From NCBI GenBank assembly GCA_963707465.1, contig CAVPQK010000023.1, positions 62,001-126,000 of the forward strand: DNA of 64,000 bases. Reading direction: 5' to 3'. Position 1 is the stretch's first letter. Each line of letters starts with the position of its first letter. Below, piece by piece: positions 50,880-58,859 of this stretch. This DNA comes from Bog-159 sp963707465. GTDB taxonomy: Bacteria > Acidobacteriota > Terriglobia > Bryobacterales > Bryobacteraceae. The notes under the pieces were generated by a model. The model worked only from the letters and a program-made list of their open reading frames with translations, was not told where the DNA came from and made no database searches. Both the position numbers and the translations under genes were made by a program.

Positions 50880-51998
50880 GTGGCGAAAAGAGACTATTAC
50901 GAAACCCTCGGCATCGGCCGGGACTCAGACGACGGCCAGGTGAAATCCGCCTACCGGAAGCTGGCGCTGCAATATCACCCGGACCGCAACCCGGACAACC
51001 CGGATGCGGAAGAGAGGTTTAAAGAGGCCGCCGAAGCGTATAGCGTCCTGAGCGATCCGCAAAAGCGCGCCGCCTACGACCGCTACGGCCATGCCGGCTT
51101 GCAGAATTCCGCGACACAAGGCTTCGACCCCAACGCGTTCTCGGATTTCAGCGATATTCTGGGCGATTTCTTCGGATTCGGCGACTTGTTCGGGGGCGGG
51201 AGCCGCGGCCGCCGCAACCGCGCGCAGCGTGGCGAAGATTTGCGCTACGACCTGGAAATCGCCTTCGAGGATGCGGTTTTCGGCATGACGGCCGAGATTC
51301 AGGCGCCGCGCATGGAGGCTTGCGACCGCTGCCGCGCCACCGGCGCCGAACCGGGCAGTGGGTCCACCACTTGCCCAACCTGCAATGGGCGGGGCCAGAT
51401 CCTGTATCAGCAGAGTTTTCTGTCGGTGCGGCGCACCTGCCATACCTGCAACGGCAGCGGCCAAATGGTGCGGAATCCTTGCCGGCAATGCCATGGGCAG
51501 GGCTACCGGCAGGTGGTGCGCAAGCTGAAGGTCAACATTCCGGCGGGCGTGGACGACGGCAATCGGCTGCGGCTCTCCCAGGAGGGGCAGCCCGGCGCGA
51601 ACGGCGGGCCCGCGGGGGACCTCTACGTGGTCCTGAAGGTCAAGGAGCACGCCTTCTTCGAGCGCCGGGGCAACGATCTGCACTGCACCATTCCGGTCAA
51701 CATGGGACAAGCCGCGCTGGGGGCGGAAATCGAGATTCCCACGCTGGAAGAGCCGTATCGCCTGAAGATTCCGGAAGGCGCCCAGAACGGCGCTCAATTC
51801 CGTTTGCGGCATTTGGGCGTTCCCCCCGTGAATGGGGGCGGGCGGGGGGACATCTACGTACACATCGATGTCCAGGTGCCCACCAAGCTGACCCGCGAGC
51901 AGCGCAAGCTACTCGAACAATTGCGCGACACGCTTCCAGTGGAGAATCAGCCCGCCGAGAAGAGCCTGTTGGGCAAGGTCAAAGACTATTTCATGTGA
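50880..51998 (+). CDS. dnaJ: chaperone DnaJ
   Basis: 372 residues. The J domain has HPD at 33-35, a Gly/Phe-rich linker (GDFFGFGDLFGGGSRG), four CxxCxGxG zinc repeats (CDRCRATG, CPTCNGRG, CHTCNGSG, CRQCHGQG) and two substrate-binding domains with the C-terminal dimerisation tail. GTG start at 50880, 19 bases after grpE. Its last eight bases overlap the convergent 53-residue gene. Confidence 0.95.
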   Translation: MAKRDYYETLGIGRDSDDGQVKSAYRKLALQYHPDRNPDNPDAEERFKEAAEAYSVLSDPQKRAAYDRYGHAGLQNSATQGFDPNAFSDFSDILGDFFGFGDLFGGGSRGRRNRAQRGEDLRYDLEIAFEDAVFGMTAEIQAPRMEACDRCRATGAEPGSGSTTCPTCNGRGQILYQQSFLSVRRTCHTCNGSGQMVRNPCRQCHGQGYRQVVRKLKVNIPAGVDDGNRLRLSQEGQPGANGGPAGDLYVVLKVKEHAFFERRGNDLHCTIPVNMGQAALGAEIEIPTLEEPYRLKIPEGAQNGAQFRLRHLGVPPVNGGGRGDIYVHIDVQVPTKLTREQRKLLEQLRDTLPVENQPAEKSLLGKVKDYFM

Positions 51999-52152
51999 GT
52001 TCTTCCTCGCCCGTGAGCGGCTTCTTGTGTTTCGGCTTGTCTCGCTCGGGCTTGGGCAGAATAGGCCGGGAAGATGGGACGGCGCCGACACGCTGTCGAG
52101 CCAGCTTACGCACTTCTTTTTTCATGTCGAAGGTCTGCTTCTTGCGCGCCAT
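51991..52152 (-). CDS. short basic protein, unknown, convergent with dnaJ
   Basis: 53 residues from ATG 52152 to TGA 51991-51993, too short for many gene callers. The sequence opens MARKKQTFDMKKEVRKLARQ, then RVGAVPSSRPILPKPERDK, and ends LTGEEELT. It is strongly basic with a helix then a Pro-rich tail, so nucleic-acid binding is possible but unproven. Codon use is like its neighbours and no stop interrupts it. Its end overlaps the dnaJ end by eight bases. A similar short protein is what I would expect in related Acidobacteria; a homology search decides this. Confidence 0.55.
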   Translation of the reverse strand: MARKKQTFDMKKEVRKLARQRVGAVPSSRPILPKPERDKPKHKKPLTGEEELT

Positions 52153-52370
52153 TGAAGTTTCCGTTCCGCTTTAGAGTATATCGCGCGGGCGATAGTTAGC
52201 GAAAAGTACTAGCCGTCCTCCCCTGCCCCCGGCCGCTAAAGACAATGGGCTGAGTGTGACCTTATTCACTTCGCCCAGTCAACGGCGGGTATCGTGTGAT
52301 TCCGTACTGTTGTGAGTGCCTCTTTTGTGATGTACCATTGTCTTACTATACGGTTGCGAGCGCTTAAGCT

Positions 52371-53246
52371 ATGCCGAAGATAAAAGCAAACGGAGTTAAT
52401 TTGCATTACATCGCCGTCGGCGGGGGCCCCGACGTGGTCATGCTGCATGGCTTCCTCGGCAATCTGGCCGTCTGGCACCTCTACATGGCGCCCATTCTGC
52501 GCCGCGAGCACCGCGTCACTACTTATGACCTCCGCGGCCACGGCTATAGCGACGTGACACCCACTGGCTACACCGCCGCCGATATGGCCGAGGATCTGCG
52601 CTGCTTCCTGGATGAAATGGGCATCGAGCGACCCATCCTGGTGGGCCACAGCTTCGGCGCCGACATCGCCATGTACTTCAGCCTGCTCTACCCCGAGCGC
52701 GTGGCCAAGTTGGTGGCGCTCGAACCTGGCCTGGCCGCCCTGGTCCATCTGCGCAACGATAAAGACTGGATCGGCTGGGCGGCTTGGGTGGCCAAACTGG
52801 AAGAAGTAGGCATCCATGTGCCCGAAGACAAGCGCACCGACGCCGAATTCCTGTTGCAGCTTAGCCTGGAAACCCCCAAGTTTTACGGTCCCGCGCGCGG
52901 GCTGCCGCGCAACCGCGAGCCGCTGCTGCACCTGATCCGCAACACCACGCTGCTAAAGGACTACGAAGTGGTAGGGGACATGACGCTCGATGCCGTGCGG
53001 ACCATCCAAACGCCCACGCTGCTCGTGTACGGCCGCGATTCGCACTTCATCAGCTCCTACGACTTCCTGCACACGGCGCTGCCCAACTGCAAACCGGTGC
53101 TGCTGCCGGGCGGCGAGCATTTCGGCCCGCTGGAGCAGCCCGAGTTGCTCACCGAACACATCCAACAATTCCTGAAAAAAAACGCGCCCGTCAGCAGCGT
53201 TCCTCCGGTTTCGTTCGGCGAAAGCGTCTTGGGATTCTCGTTATAG
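52371..53246 (+). CDS. alpha/beta hydrolase
   Basis: 291 residues, cytoplasmic. The hydrolase core is visible: oxyanion motif MLHGFLGN, DLRGHGYSD, the nucleophile elbow GHSFGAD (Ser94), then a cap domain, Asp in LLVYGRDSHF and His in GGEHFGP. The substrate is unknown. Its stop overlaps the stop of the convergent glycosyltransferase by six bases. It may belong with the glycosyltransferase-methyltransferase pair as a tailoring or hydrolytic enzyme, but it is on the opposite strand with its own promoter. Confidence 0.85.
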   Translation: MPKIKANGVNLHYIAVGGGPDVVMLHGFLGNLAVWHLYMAPILRREHRVTTYDLRGHGYSDVTPTGYTAADMAEDLRCFLDEMGIERPILVGHSFGADIAMYFSLLYPERVAKLVALEPGLAALVHLRNDKDWIGWAAWVAKLEEVGIHVPEDKRTDAEFLLQLSLETPKFYGPARGLPRNREPLLHLIRNTTLLKDYEVVGDMTLDAVRTIQTPTLLVYGRDSHFISSYDFLHTALPNCKPVLLPGGEHFGPLEQPELLTEHIQQFLKKNAPVSSVPPVSFGESVLGFSL

Positions 53247-54551
53247 CGCGCTAGTCCGCTGCGGGCAACGAACCAGGCCGGCAATTAGCGCCGAAGCGCG
53301 CGCGGGGCCCCCGCAATGCGCCAGTACGGCGCCCATTCTGGCGGCGTTATCCCCGAATGCTGCTTCCGCCAGCACGCGCAGCACGGCCCGCCGCATCCGC
53401 CCCGGGGTCGCGAGGCTTGGGGAAATGCGTAGGCCGACGCCGGTTTCCGCGACCCGCCAGGCCATCTCGGCCTGGTCCCAAATGGATGGCAGCACCACGA
53501 CGGGAAGGCCGGCCTGGAGAGCGGCCAACACCGACTCGGAGTTGCCGTTCGAGACCAATAAATCGGCCATGGGAAGCACATCGCTGAGCGGCGCGTGGGG
53601 ATGGATCTCGACATTGGATGCCAGCGGACCGAACTTCAGGTCCGCCATCACGCGGCCTTCGCCGGCCAGCAGAATCACGGTGAGCGGAAGATTGGCCAAT
53701 GCGCGCGCAGCCATCTGCAACACGCGCGGTTCGTGCGTGTAGAGCGCGCCCTCGTCGACCAGCACGACGGGCCGATGCCGCGGGATGCGCGCCAGCGTCC
53801 TCTCCAGCCAGGCGGGCGGCGCCTGGTCCCGGTGCTTGTCCCAAAGACACGGTCCCACATAGGACACGGAGGCCGGAAGATCGCTTCGCAAATTGTCGAA
53901 TTCAGGCGCGCCCGGGACCAGGTAAAGCGGCAGCGTGCCGGTGAACGCGTTAACGCCCACATTTAGCGGCGCAAGGCCGAATTGGCCGCGCAAGGCGTTT
54001 GCTTTTCTGCGAGTGCGTGCGGTGATTACATTCGCGGCGCGTGCCGCCACCGCGGCGTAGACCGCCTGCCAGGCGTTCCGGCGGCGCGGCAAAGCAATGC
54101 CTTGGATGGGGCCATCGGGACCCGGCAGAATCGAGTGGGCTACGTGCGAGAAGGCAATCACGGGCACGCCCATACGCTCGCGCAGAATCAGGATAGGCGC
54201 CCACATGGCGATGTCGCAAACCAAAGCATCGGCCGGCCACTCAGCCAGCACCGCTTCCAGGTCGCGCACCTGCGCGGGCACCGTTTCCACCAGGAACCTG
54301 GGCCACAGCCGCCGCATTTGAGCCGGCCGTTTGCGTCCGGCGATGAGATCGTCGACCGTCCCCGACACACGCCCCCACTCCACTTCGCGAAATGGAAAAC
54401 ATCGAAAGCCCTCCCGCGCCACGACGGACAATGCTCCACCGCCCGTGTAGAAGGCAACTTCGTGGCCCTGCGAAGATGCTTCCCGCGCCAGCGCCAGGAA
54501 CGGATGCAGGTGCGTCGGGAAAGGCCACACGGTAAAAAGAAGCCGCGCCAT
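53241..54551 (-). CDS. GT1-type glycosyltransferase (UGT/MGT-like)
   Basis: A 436-residue GT-B glycosyltransferase of the UGT/macrolide-type group, which attaches a sugar from NDP-sugar to a small-molecule acceptor. N-terminal acceptor half: LLFTVWPFPTHLHPFLALAREA. C-terminal donor half: VEIHPHAPLSDVLPMADLLVSNG, then SESVLAALQAGLPVVVLPSIWDQAEMAWRVAETGVGLRI, the UGT-type donor-binding block. The methyltransferase gene lies 17 bases upstream on the same strand, so the two form an operon. Confidence 0.88.
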   Translation of the reverse strand: MARLLFTVWPFPTHLHPFLALAREASSQGHEVAFYTGGGALSVVAREGFRCFPFREVEWGRVSGTVDDLIAGRKRPAQMRRLWPRFLVETVPAQVRDLEAVLAEWPADALVCDIAMWAPILILRERMGVPVIAFSHVAHSILPGPDGPIQGIALPRRRNAWQAVYAAVAARAANVITARTRRKANALRGQFGLAPLNVGVNAFTGTLPLYLVPGAPEFDNLRSDLPASVSYVGPCLWDKHRDQAPPAWLERTLARIPRHRPVVLVDEGALYTHEPRVLQMAARALANLPLTVILLAGEGRVMADLKFGPLASNVEIHPHAPLSDVLPMADLLVSNGNSESVLAALQAGLPVVVLPSIWDQAEMAWRVAETGVGLRISPSLATPGRMRRAVLRVLAEAAFGDNAARMGAVLAHCGGPARASALIAGLVRCPQRTSAL

Positions 54552-54568
54552 GCGAATTCGAAACCGCG

Positions 54569-55603
54569 CTATTTCAGGATGTAAATCGCGGCTTTGGCGA
54601 ACTCCAGCTCGCGTTCTTCAATCGATGTGAAACCCGCTTTCCGGAACAGGCGTTTCCAGGTGTGCGCGTCGACCGGCTTTTGCTGCGTGAGGTCGTGGTA
54701 CAGGAAATAGTAGATGGAGATACCGGGGTGCCGACGCAAATCCTCCGCGGGAGGCCGCACGGCTTCGAAGGCGATCAACGGCGCGCCCGGAAACAGCCGG
54801 CGGAAGTCTTTCAGAAAATCGATCAGCACATCTTCGCCGAAATAAAGCAACTCGTGCAGCACGAAGAACACAGTAGCCGCGTCGATGGGCGGCAAGCCGG
54901 CCTGATCGATCTTGGAAATGTCCAGCGCGGTCAAAGTGACCCTGTCTTGCAGCCCTGCCTCGCGAAGCACGCGGTTGCCTTCTTCGACGGCGGACGGCGC
55001 CAGGTCGATCCCAAAACACTGGACTTCCGGATTCAATCCGCAGAGCGTACGGAGGAATGTCCCATCGCCGCATCCCAGATCGAGCACGCGCTTGTAGCCG
55101 TTGGCGATGATGATGTCGTTCACCATGGGAAAGAACAACAGGTTCTCCATCTCGCCGCTGCCGCGCGCCACAAAATCGGACCGGCGGTAGAAGTCCCGGC
55201 CGTAGACTTTTTCCTTCCGCAGTAGAGGTTCCAGCGAATGGAAAACCTCGCTGTATCCGTAGCAGACTTCCAGCCAGCCGCGCATCACTTCGACGACGCT
55301 GCGCCCTTTTTCGGACAGCGAGTACCCCGCCTCGTTCCGCTCGAACATGCCCAGGCAGAAGAAGGCTTCACACAGCGGCTGAAGCACCGCCGGTTCCAGG
55401 TTCGCGCGGACCGCGAATTCGTGGATATCCACGCTGGGCTGCTTCTGCATTTCGTCGATCAGCCCCACGTTGAGCAGCGCGTGCATGGTGGTGGTCTCGA
55501 GATACCCGCGGATCATCTCGTCCCATCCGGTGCGGTAGGTCCTCTGCAAGCGAAGCATATAGGGCAGGCCGAAGCGGTGGACAGTCTTGGCTAGTTCTAA
55601 CAA
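54569..55603 (-). CDS. SAM-dependent methyltransferase with dimerisation domain
   Basis: 344 residues. An N-terminal helical part (~1-140, likely a dimerisation/winged-helix domain as in small-molecule O-methyltransferases) is followed by the SAM-binding core: RVLDLGCGDGTFLRTLCG, FGIDLAPSAVEEGNRVL, LTALDISK and FFVLHELLYFG. It starts with a strong GGAGGAG ribosome binding site. It is the first gene of a two-gene unit with the glycosyltransferase and is read from the promoter with a perfect palindrome at 55663-55680. Together they suggest decoration of a small metabolite. Confidence 0.85.
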   Translation of the reverse strand: MLELAKTVHRFGLPYMLRLQRTYRTGWDEMIRGYLETTTMHALLNVGLIDEMQKQPSVDIHEFAVRANLEPAVLQPLCEAFFCLGMFERNEAGYSLSEKGRSVVEVMRGWLEVCYGYSEVFHSLEPLLRKEKVYGRDFYRRSDFVARGSGEMENLLFFPMVNDIIIANGYKRVLDLGCGDGTFLRTLCGLNPEVQCFGIDLAPSAVEEGNRVLREAGLQDRVTLTALDISKIDQAGLPPIDAATVFFVLHELLYFGEDVLIDFLKDFRRLFPGAPLIAFEAVRPPAEDLRRHPGISIYYFLYHDLTQQKPVDAHTWKRLFRKAGFTSIEERELEFAKAAIYILK

Positions 55604-55629
55604 TGGAATCTCCTCCGTCTATGGCTCCC

Positions 55630-55657
55630 ATTGTATCAGGATATAAAGGCCTTTTAA
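55630..55657 (-). promoter_or_regulatory. promoter of the methyltransferase-glycosyltransferase unit
   Basis: On the minus strand, TTAAAA (4/6) at 55657-55652 and TACAAT (5/6) at 55635-55630 have a 16-base spacer. They lie about 30-55 bases before the ATG at 55603, with a GGAGGAG ribosome binding site in between. Confidence 0.5.
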
Positions 55658-55662
55658 CCCTT

Positions 55663-55680
55663 ATAAGTACCGGTACTTAT
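55663..55680. promoter_or_regulatory. perfect 18-bp palindrome, candidate operator
   Basis: ATAAGTACCGGTACTTAT is its own reverse complement with no mismatch. It sits immediately upstream of the -35 (55652-55657). AAAGGCCTTT (55645-55654) is a second perfect palindrome that overlaps the -35 edge. The position suits an activator or repressor of the TetR/MarR kind; a terminator role is less likely, as it has no loop and lies upstream of the start. The regulator is not in the window. Confidence 0.55.
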
Positions 55681-55683
55681 GGG

Positions 55684-55722
55684 GCGGGCTCCCAACCTGC
55701 AGCGGCCTCTCAGGCCGCCCGC
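55684..55722. repeat. hairpin repeat, copy g
   Basis: GCGGCCT-CTC-AGGCCGC (55702-55718) is the first stem of copy f in reverse orientation. Outer arms GCGGGC (55684-55689) and GCCCGC (55717-55722) could also pair. It lies about 65 bases past the end of the minus-strand membrane-protein gene. Confidence 0.6.
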
Positions 55723-55786
55723 TGAACGACGTTGCTGGCAGAAGCGGGAAATAGCGGGGCGCAACCGCGTCAGGGTACCCGTAGGC

Positions 55787-56572
55787 CTATCCGATAACCC
55801 AGTGAACAAGCTTATGCCAGCCGGGGGTCATCCCAAGAAAGATACGGACCGGCGGCGACAGCAGAAAGAAGAAGAGCACACCCAGAACGTAGGCGCGATG
55901 CACGCGCCGCCGCGTAATCAAGTCGTACACCGGTCCGGCGAGGACAAATGCGTAGATCAGAATGGGCGCCAAGGCTGGATGGATAGCGGAGGCAAACCGC
56001 CCCAATCCCGAGGGAAGCAGCGCGCATACGGTGGCCATCAACATAATACGCTGATGCGCTTCGCGGTTGCGCCGGAAATAGAATCCGGCAGCGATAAACA
56101 CGGCGAACTCCAGCATATCCACCAGCGCAAAGAAGCAAGCGCTCTCCGGATCGTGGGCAAATGGAATGGAGCGAAAGTGCCCGGCCTTCGCCATCCAAAA
56201 GGCAACCGTGGTGCCCAGGATGACCATGGCGCTCGCGAGAAACGCGCCGCCATAGCCCAACCGCCGATGAACCTGCACGCGGCCGTCCGCGATGAGCGCG
56301 GTTTGCGTCACGAAGAACAAGACCCAGGCCGAGAAAACCGCCCCGTGCAAATGGAGCAGCAGGGGCAGTGCCGGCGTGGCGAAGTACGTTTTCAAATAGT
56401 AGCTGCGCGCGAAGCCTAGAAAGATCCCAGCCGCGGACGCCAGCGCCATGGTCAGGAAAAAAAGCGGTCGCGCGCATACGCGCTGGATCGTCCGCGGACC
56501 CAAGTTTCCATCCCGATCGCTTCGACTGAATCGTGCATATTGTGCTCTCCCGAAGCGGATCAACCGCCCCAA
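55787..56572 (-). CDS. multi-pass membrane protein, unknown
   Basis: Up to 261 residues with about six or seven hydrophobic segments (RPLFFLTMALASAAGIFLGF, LLLHLHGAVFSAWVLFFV, AFLASAMVILGTTVAFWM, FFALVDMLEFAVFIAAGFYF, IMLMATVCALLPSGLG, LAPILIYAFVLAGPVYDL, AYVLGVLFFFLLSPPVRIF). His residues in LLLHLHG and QVHRRLG might bind haem, but this is a guess. The start is uncertain: the frame opens at TTG 56572 and ATG 56449 lies inside the first helix, so a start near 56503 is also possible. It is divergent from the winged-helix gene with little intergenic space. Confidence 0.6.
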   Translation of the reverse strand: MGRLIRFGRAQYARFSRSDRDGNLGPRTIQRVCARPLFFLTMALASAAGIFLGFARSYYLKTYFATPALPLLLHLHGAVFSAWVLFFVTQTALIADGRVQVHRRLGYGGAFLASAMVILGTTVAFWMAKAGHFRSIPFAHDPESACFFALVDMLEFAVFIAAGFYFRRNREAHQRIMLMATVCALLPSGLGRFASAIHPALAPILIYAFVLAGPVYDLITRRRVHRAYVLGVLFFFLLSPPVRIFLGMTPGWHKLVHWVIG

Positions 56573-56649
56573 GCCAGACGAGAGCTAAAATCTCAGATAC
56601 GTCCACCAGGAGCGGATTAGGAATTTCTCAATTTTCCGTTAGTACCGGC

Positions 56650-58768
56650 ATGTCTATGATCCGAAGACGTTTCTTTAAATTCGGCCCTTACATCTTGAAC
56701 GTGGACGGGATGACCCTGCGCCGGGAAGGGGAGTTGATCCAGCTCCCGCCGAAGGCATTCGAGACGCTGACCGTACTGGTCGAGCACCGCGGCGAGATGG
56801 TAACCAAGGAGCACCTGATGAGTGCCGTGTGGCCCGACGCGCATGTGGAAGAGAGCAATCCTACGCAGAACGTGTTCACGCTCCGGCGCAAGCTTGGCCA
56901 GACCGCGGAAAACGAGGAATACATCCAGACGGTTCCGCGGAGAGGCTACCGGATCGGCGTACCCGTGGAAGAACTGGAAGAAAGCAATCCGGAACAACCG
57001 CCGGCGGCAGCCGCTACGAAACCCCGCCTGCCCCGCGCATCGCTATGGTGGGCGGGTGTGCTTGTCATAGCGGCCGCATTTGCGGTGCCGCTGTGGCGGA
57101 TTCCGAGCGGAACCACGACCGTCTCGGACTATCTCGAGCTCTCGCACGATGGCACCGACAAGCGTGGAAAAACGGGAGCTGTCGGAGGTCCCGAGGCCGC
57201 TTTGGCAACTGACGGCAGCCGGGTTTATTTCACCGAGGGTTCTTCCCAGACTTCGGCGCGCATGCAGGTTTCGACAGCCGGCGGCGAGACCGCCGCGATT
57301 CCCGTGCCGTTCGGCTTGCCCCAGCTCTTGGATTTTTCACCGGCGCGGTCCGAACTGCTGGTCGCCAGCTTTGAAGATCCGGCCTCGGCTGCGCCGTTGT
57401 GGGCCATACCGCTACCGGCAGGAGTTCCGCACCGGCTGGGCAATCTGGTGGCGCGCGACGCCTCGTGGTCGGCGGATGGGCGCGCGATTGCCTTTGTGCG
57501 GGGCACGGAATTATTCCGCTCAAACGCCGACGGAACGGAGATAAGGAAGCTGGCCCCCCTTCCCGGCGTAGGTTGGAGGCCGCGATGGTCGCCAGACGGC
57601 AAAAGCCTGCGGCTGACCGTCGTGGACGCGAAGACCGCTGGCCAGTCTCTGTGGGAAGTATCGAGCGATGGCTCAAATCCGCATCCCCTGCTTCCCGGTT
57701 GGAATCGTCCACCCGCGGAATGCTGCGGAAGCTGGACTCCCGAATGGCAAACAATTCGTCTTCCAGGCCACTCGCGAGGGCAAGACGGAAATCTGGTCGC
57801 TCGCGAGCCCCGGGATTGGAGATTGGTTATTTCGCTCCGCCGGAAAGCCGGCTCAGATCACCAATGGGCAGATGAATTCCTTAGCGCCCGTGGTAAGCCC
57901 GGATGGCCGGAAGCTATATTTCATCGGCTGGCGGCTGCGCGGCGAACTGGCGAAATACGATCTGAAGACGCGCCAATTCCTGCCTTACCTGGGTGGGATT
58001 CCCGCCGATTTTATCGACTTCTCGCGCGACGGCCAGTGGATTACCTACGTTGAGTTTCCGCAACAAACACTGTGGCGAAGCCGCATCGACGGGACAGAGC
58101 GCCTCCAGTTAACATTCGCGCCGATCGAGGTCATGGTGCCGCAATGGTCGCCCGACGGCCAACGGATCGTGTTCGTTGGGACCGGAGCGGGACGGAAGAA
58201 TAGCATTTACACAATCACGGCCAGCGGGGGAGTACCGGAGCCGATTTCCCAAGCTGGCGGCGCACTGAGTCCGACTTGGTCGCCCGATGGGAACTCCTTG
58301 CTATTCGGCGATGCGCCGTTTTTCGAGACGGATCCGGGTAACGTGGCGGTCCACCGGCTGGATTTGCGAACGCGAAAGCTGGAGACGATACCTGGGTCGG
58401 CGGGACTGTTTTCGCCCGCGGGGTCGCCTGACGGACGCTATGTCGCCGCCAAACCTCTCACGAGCAGGACCACGCTGCTCTTCGATTCACATACTCAGAC
58501 GTGGTCGGAGCTCGCCGAGGGTTGGGGCTTCACCAGATGGTGGCGTGACGGCCAATATCTCTACTACATGCGCTACGGCGAGAGACCAGCCATTCTGCGC
58601 ATCCGTCTCAGCGATCGAAAAGTAGAAGAAGTGGCGAGTCTGAGCGGCTTTCGGCAAGGCGGGCGCCTGGCGGGCCTGCAGTTCGCATTAGCTCCGGACG
58701 GCTGTCCTGTGCTATTGCGGGATACCGGAACCCAGGAAATCTACTCGCTCAACTGGCCCAGCCGGTAG
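56650..58768 (+). pseudogene. winged-helix / TolB-like propeller protein, one frameshift
   Basis: One protein in two frames. The first frame from ATG 56650 holds an OmpR/ToxR-type winged helix (residues ~5-105, KFGPYILNVDG, then LRRKLGQ, then YIQTVPRRGYRI), a single membrane helix (LWWAGVLVIAAAFAVPLW, ~135-155) and the start of a TolB/WD40-like propeller. It leaves the fold after CCGSWTPEWQTIR. The second frame resumes the propeller at GKQFVFQATREGKTEIWSL and runs to the TAG at 58766-58768. Deleting one A of CGAATGGC at 57743-57744 gives TPDGKQFVFQAT and 705 residues. Such DNA-binding membrane proteins with periplasmic propellers are common in this lineage and may sense outside signals. Error or inactivation cannot be told apart here. 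Confidence 0.85.
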
Positions 58769-58786
58769 GCCCACAATATTGGCCGC

Positions 58787-58850
58787 AGCCGCCTTTCGAG
58801 GCGGCTTGAGCCGGCTGAAAGCCGGCTGCGGGCAGGATGGCCCGCCCTCC
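58787..58850. repeat. triple hairpin between convergent genes, copy h
   Basis: AGCCGCCT-TTCG-AGGCGGCT (58787-58806, an 8-bp stem with a TTCG tetraloop), AGCCGGCT-GAA-AGCCGGCT (58809-58827) and GCGGGC-AGGATG-GCCCGC (58828-58845), then CCTCC. The last two stems are almost identical to copy a at 63-99. It follows the winged-helix gene by 18 bases and precedes the GT2 stop by about 10, so it may end transcription from both sides. Confidence 0.8.
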
Positions 58851-58859
58851 AACCTGGTT

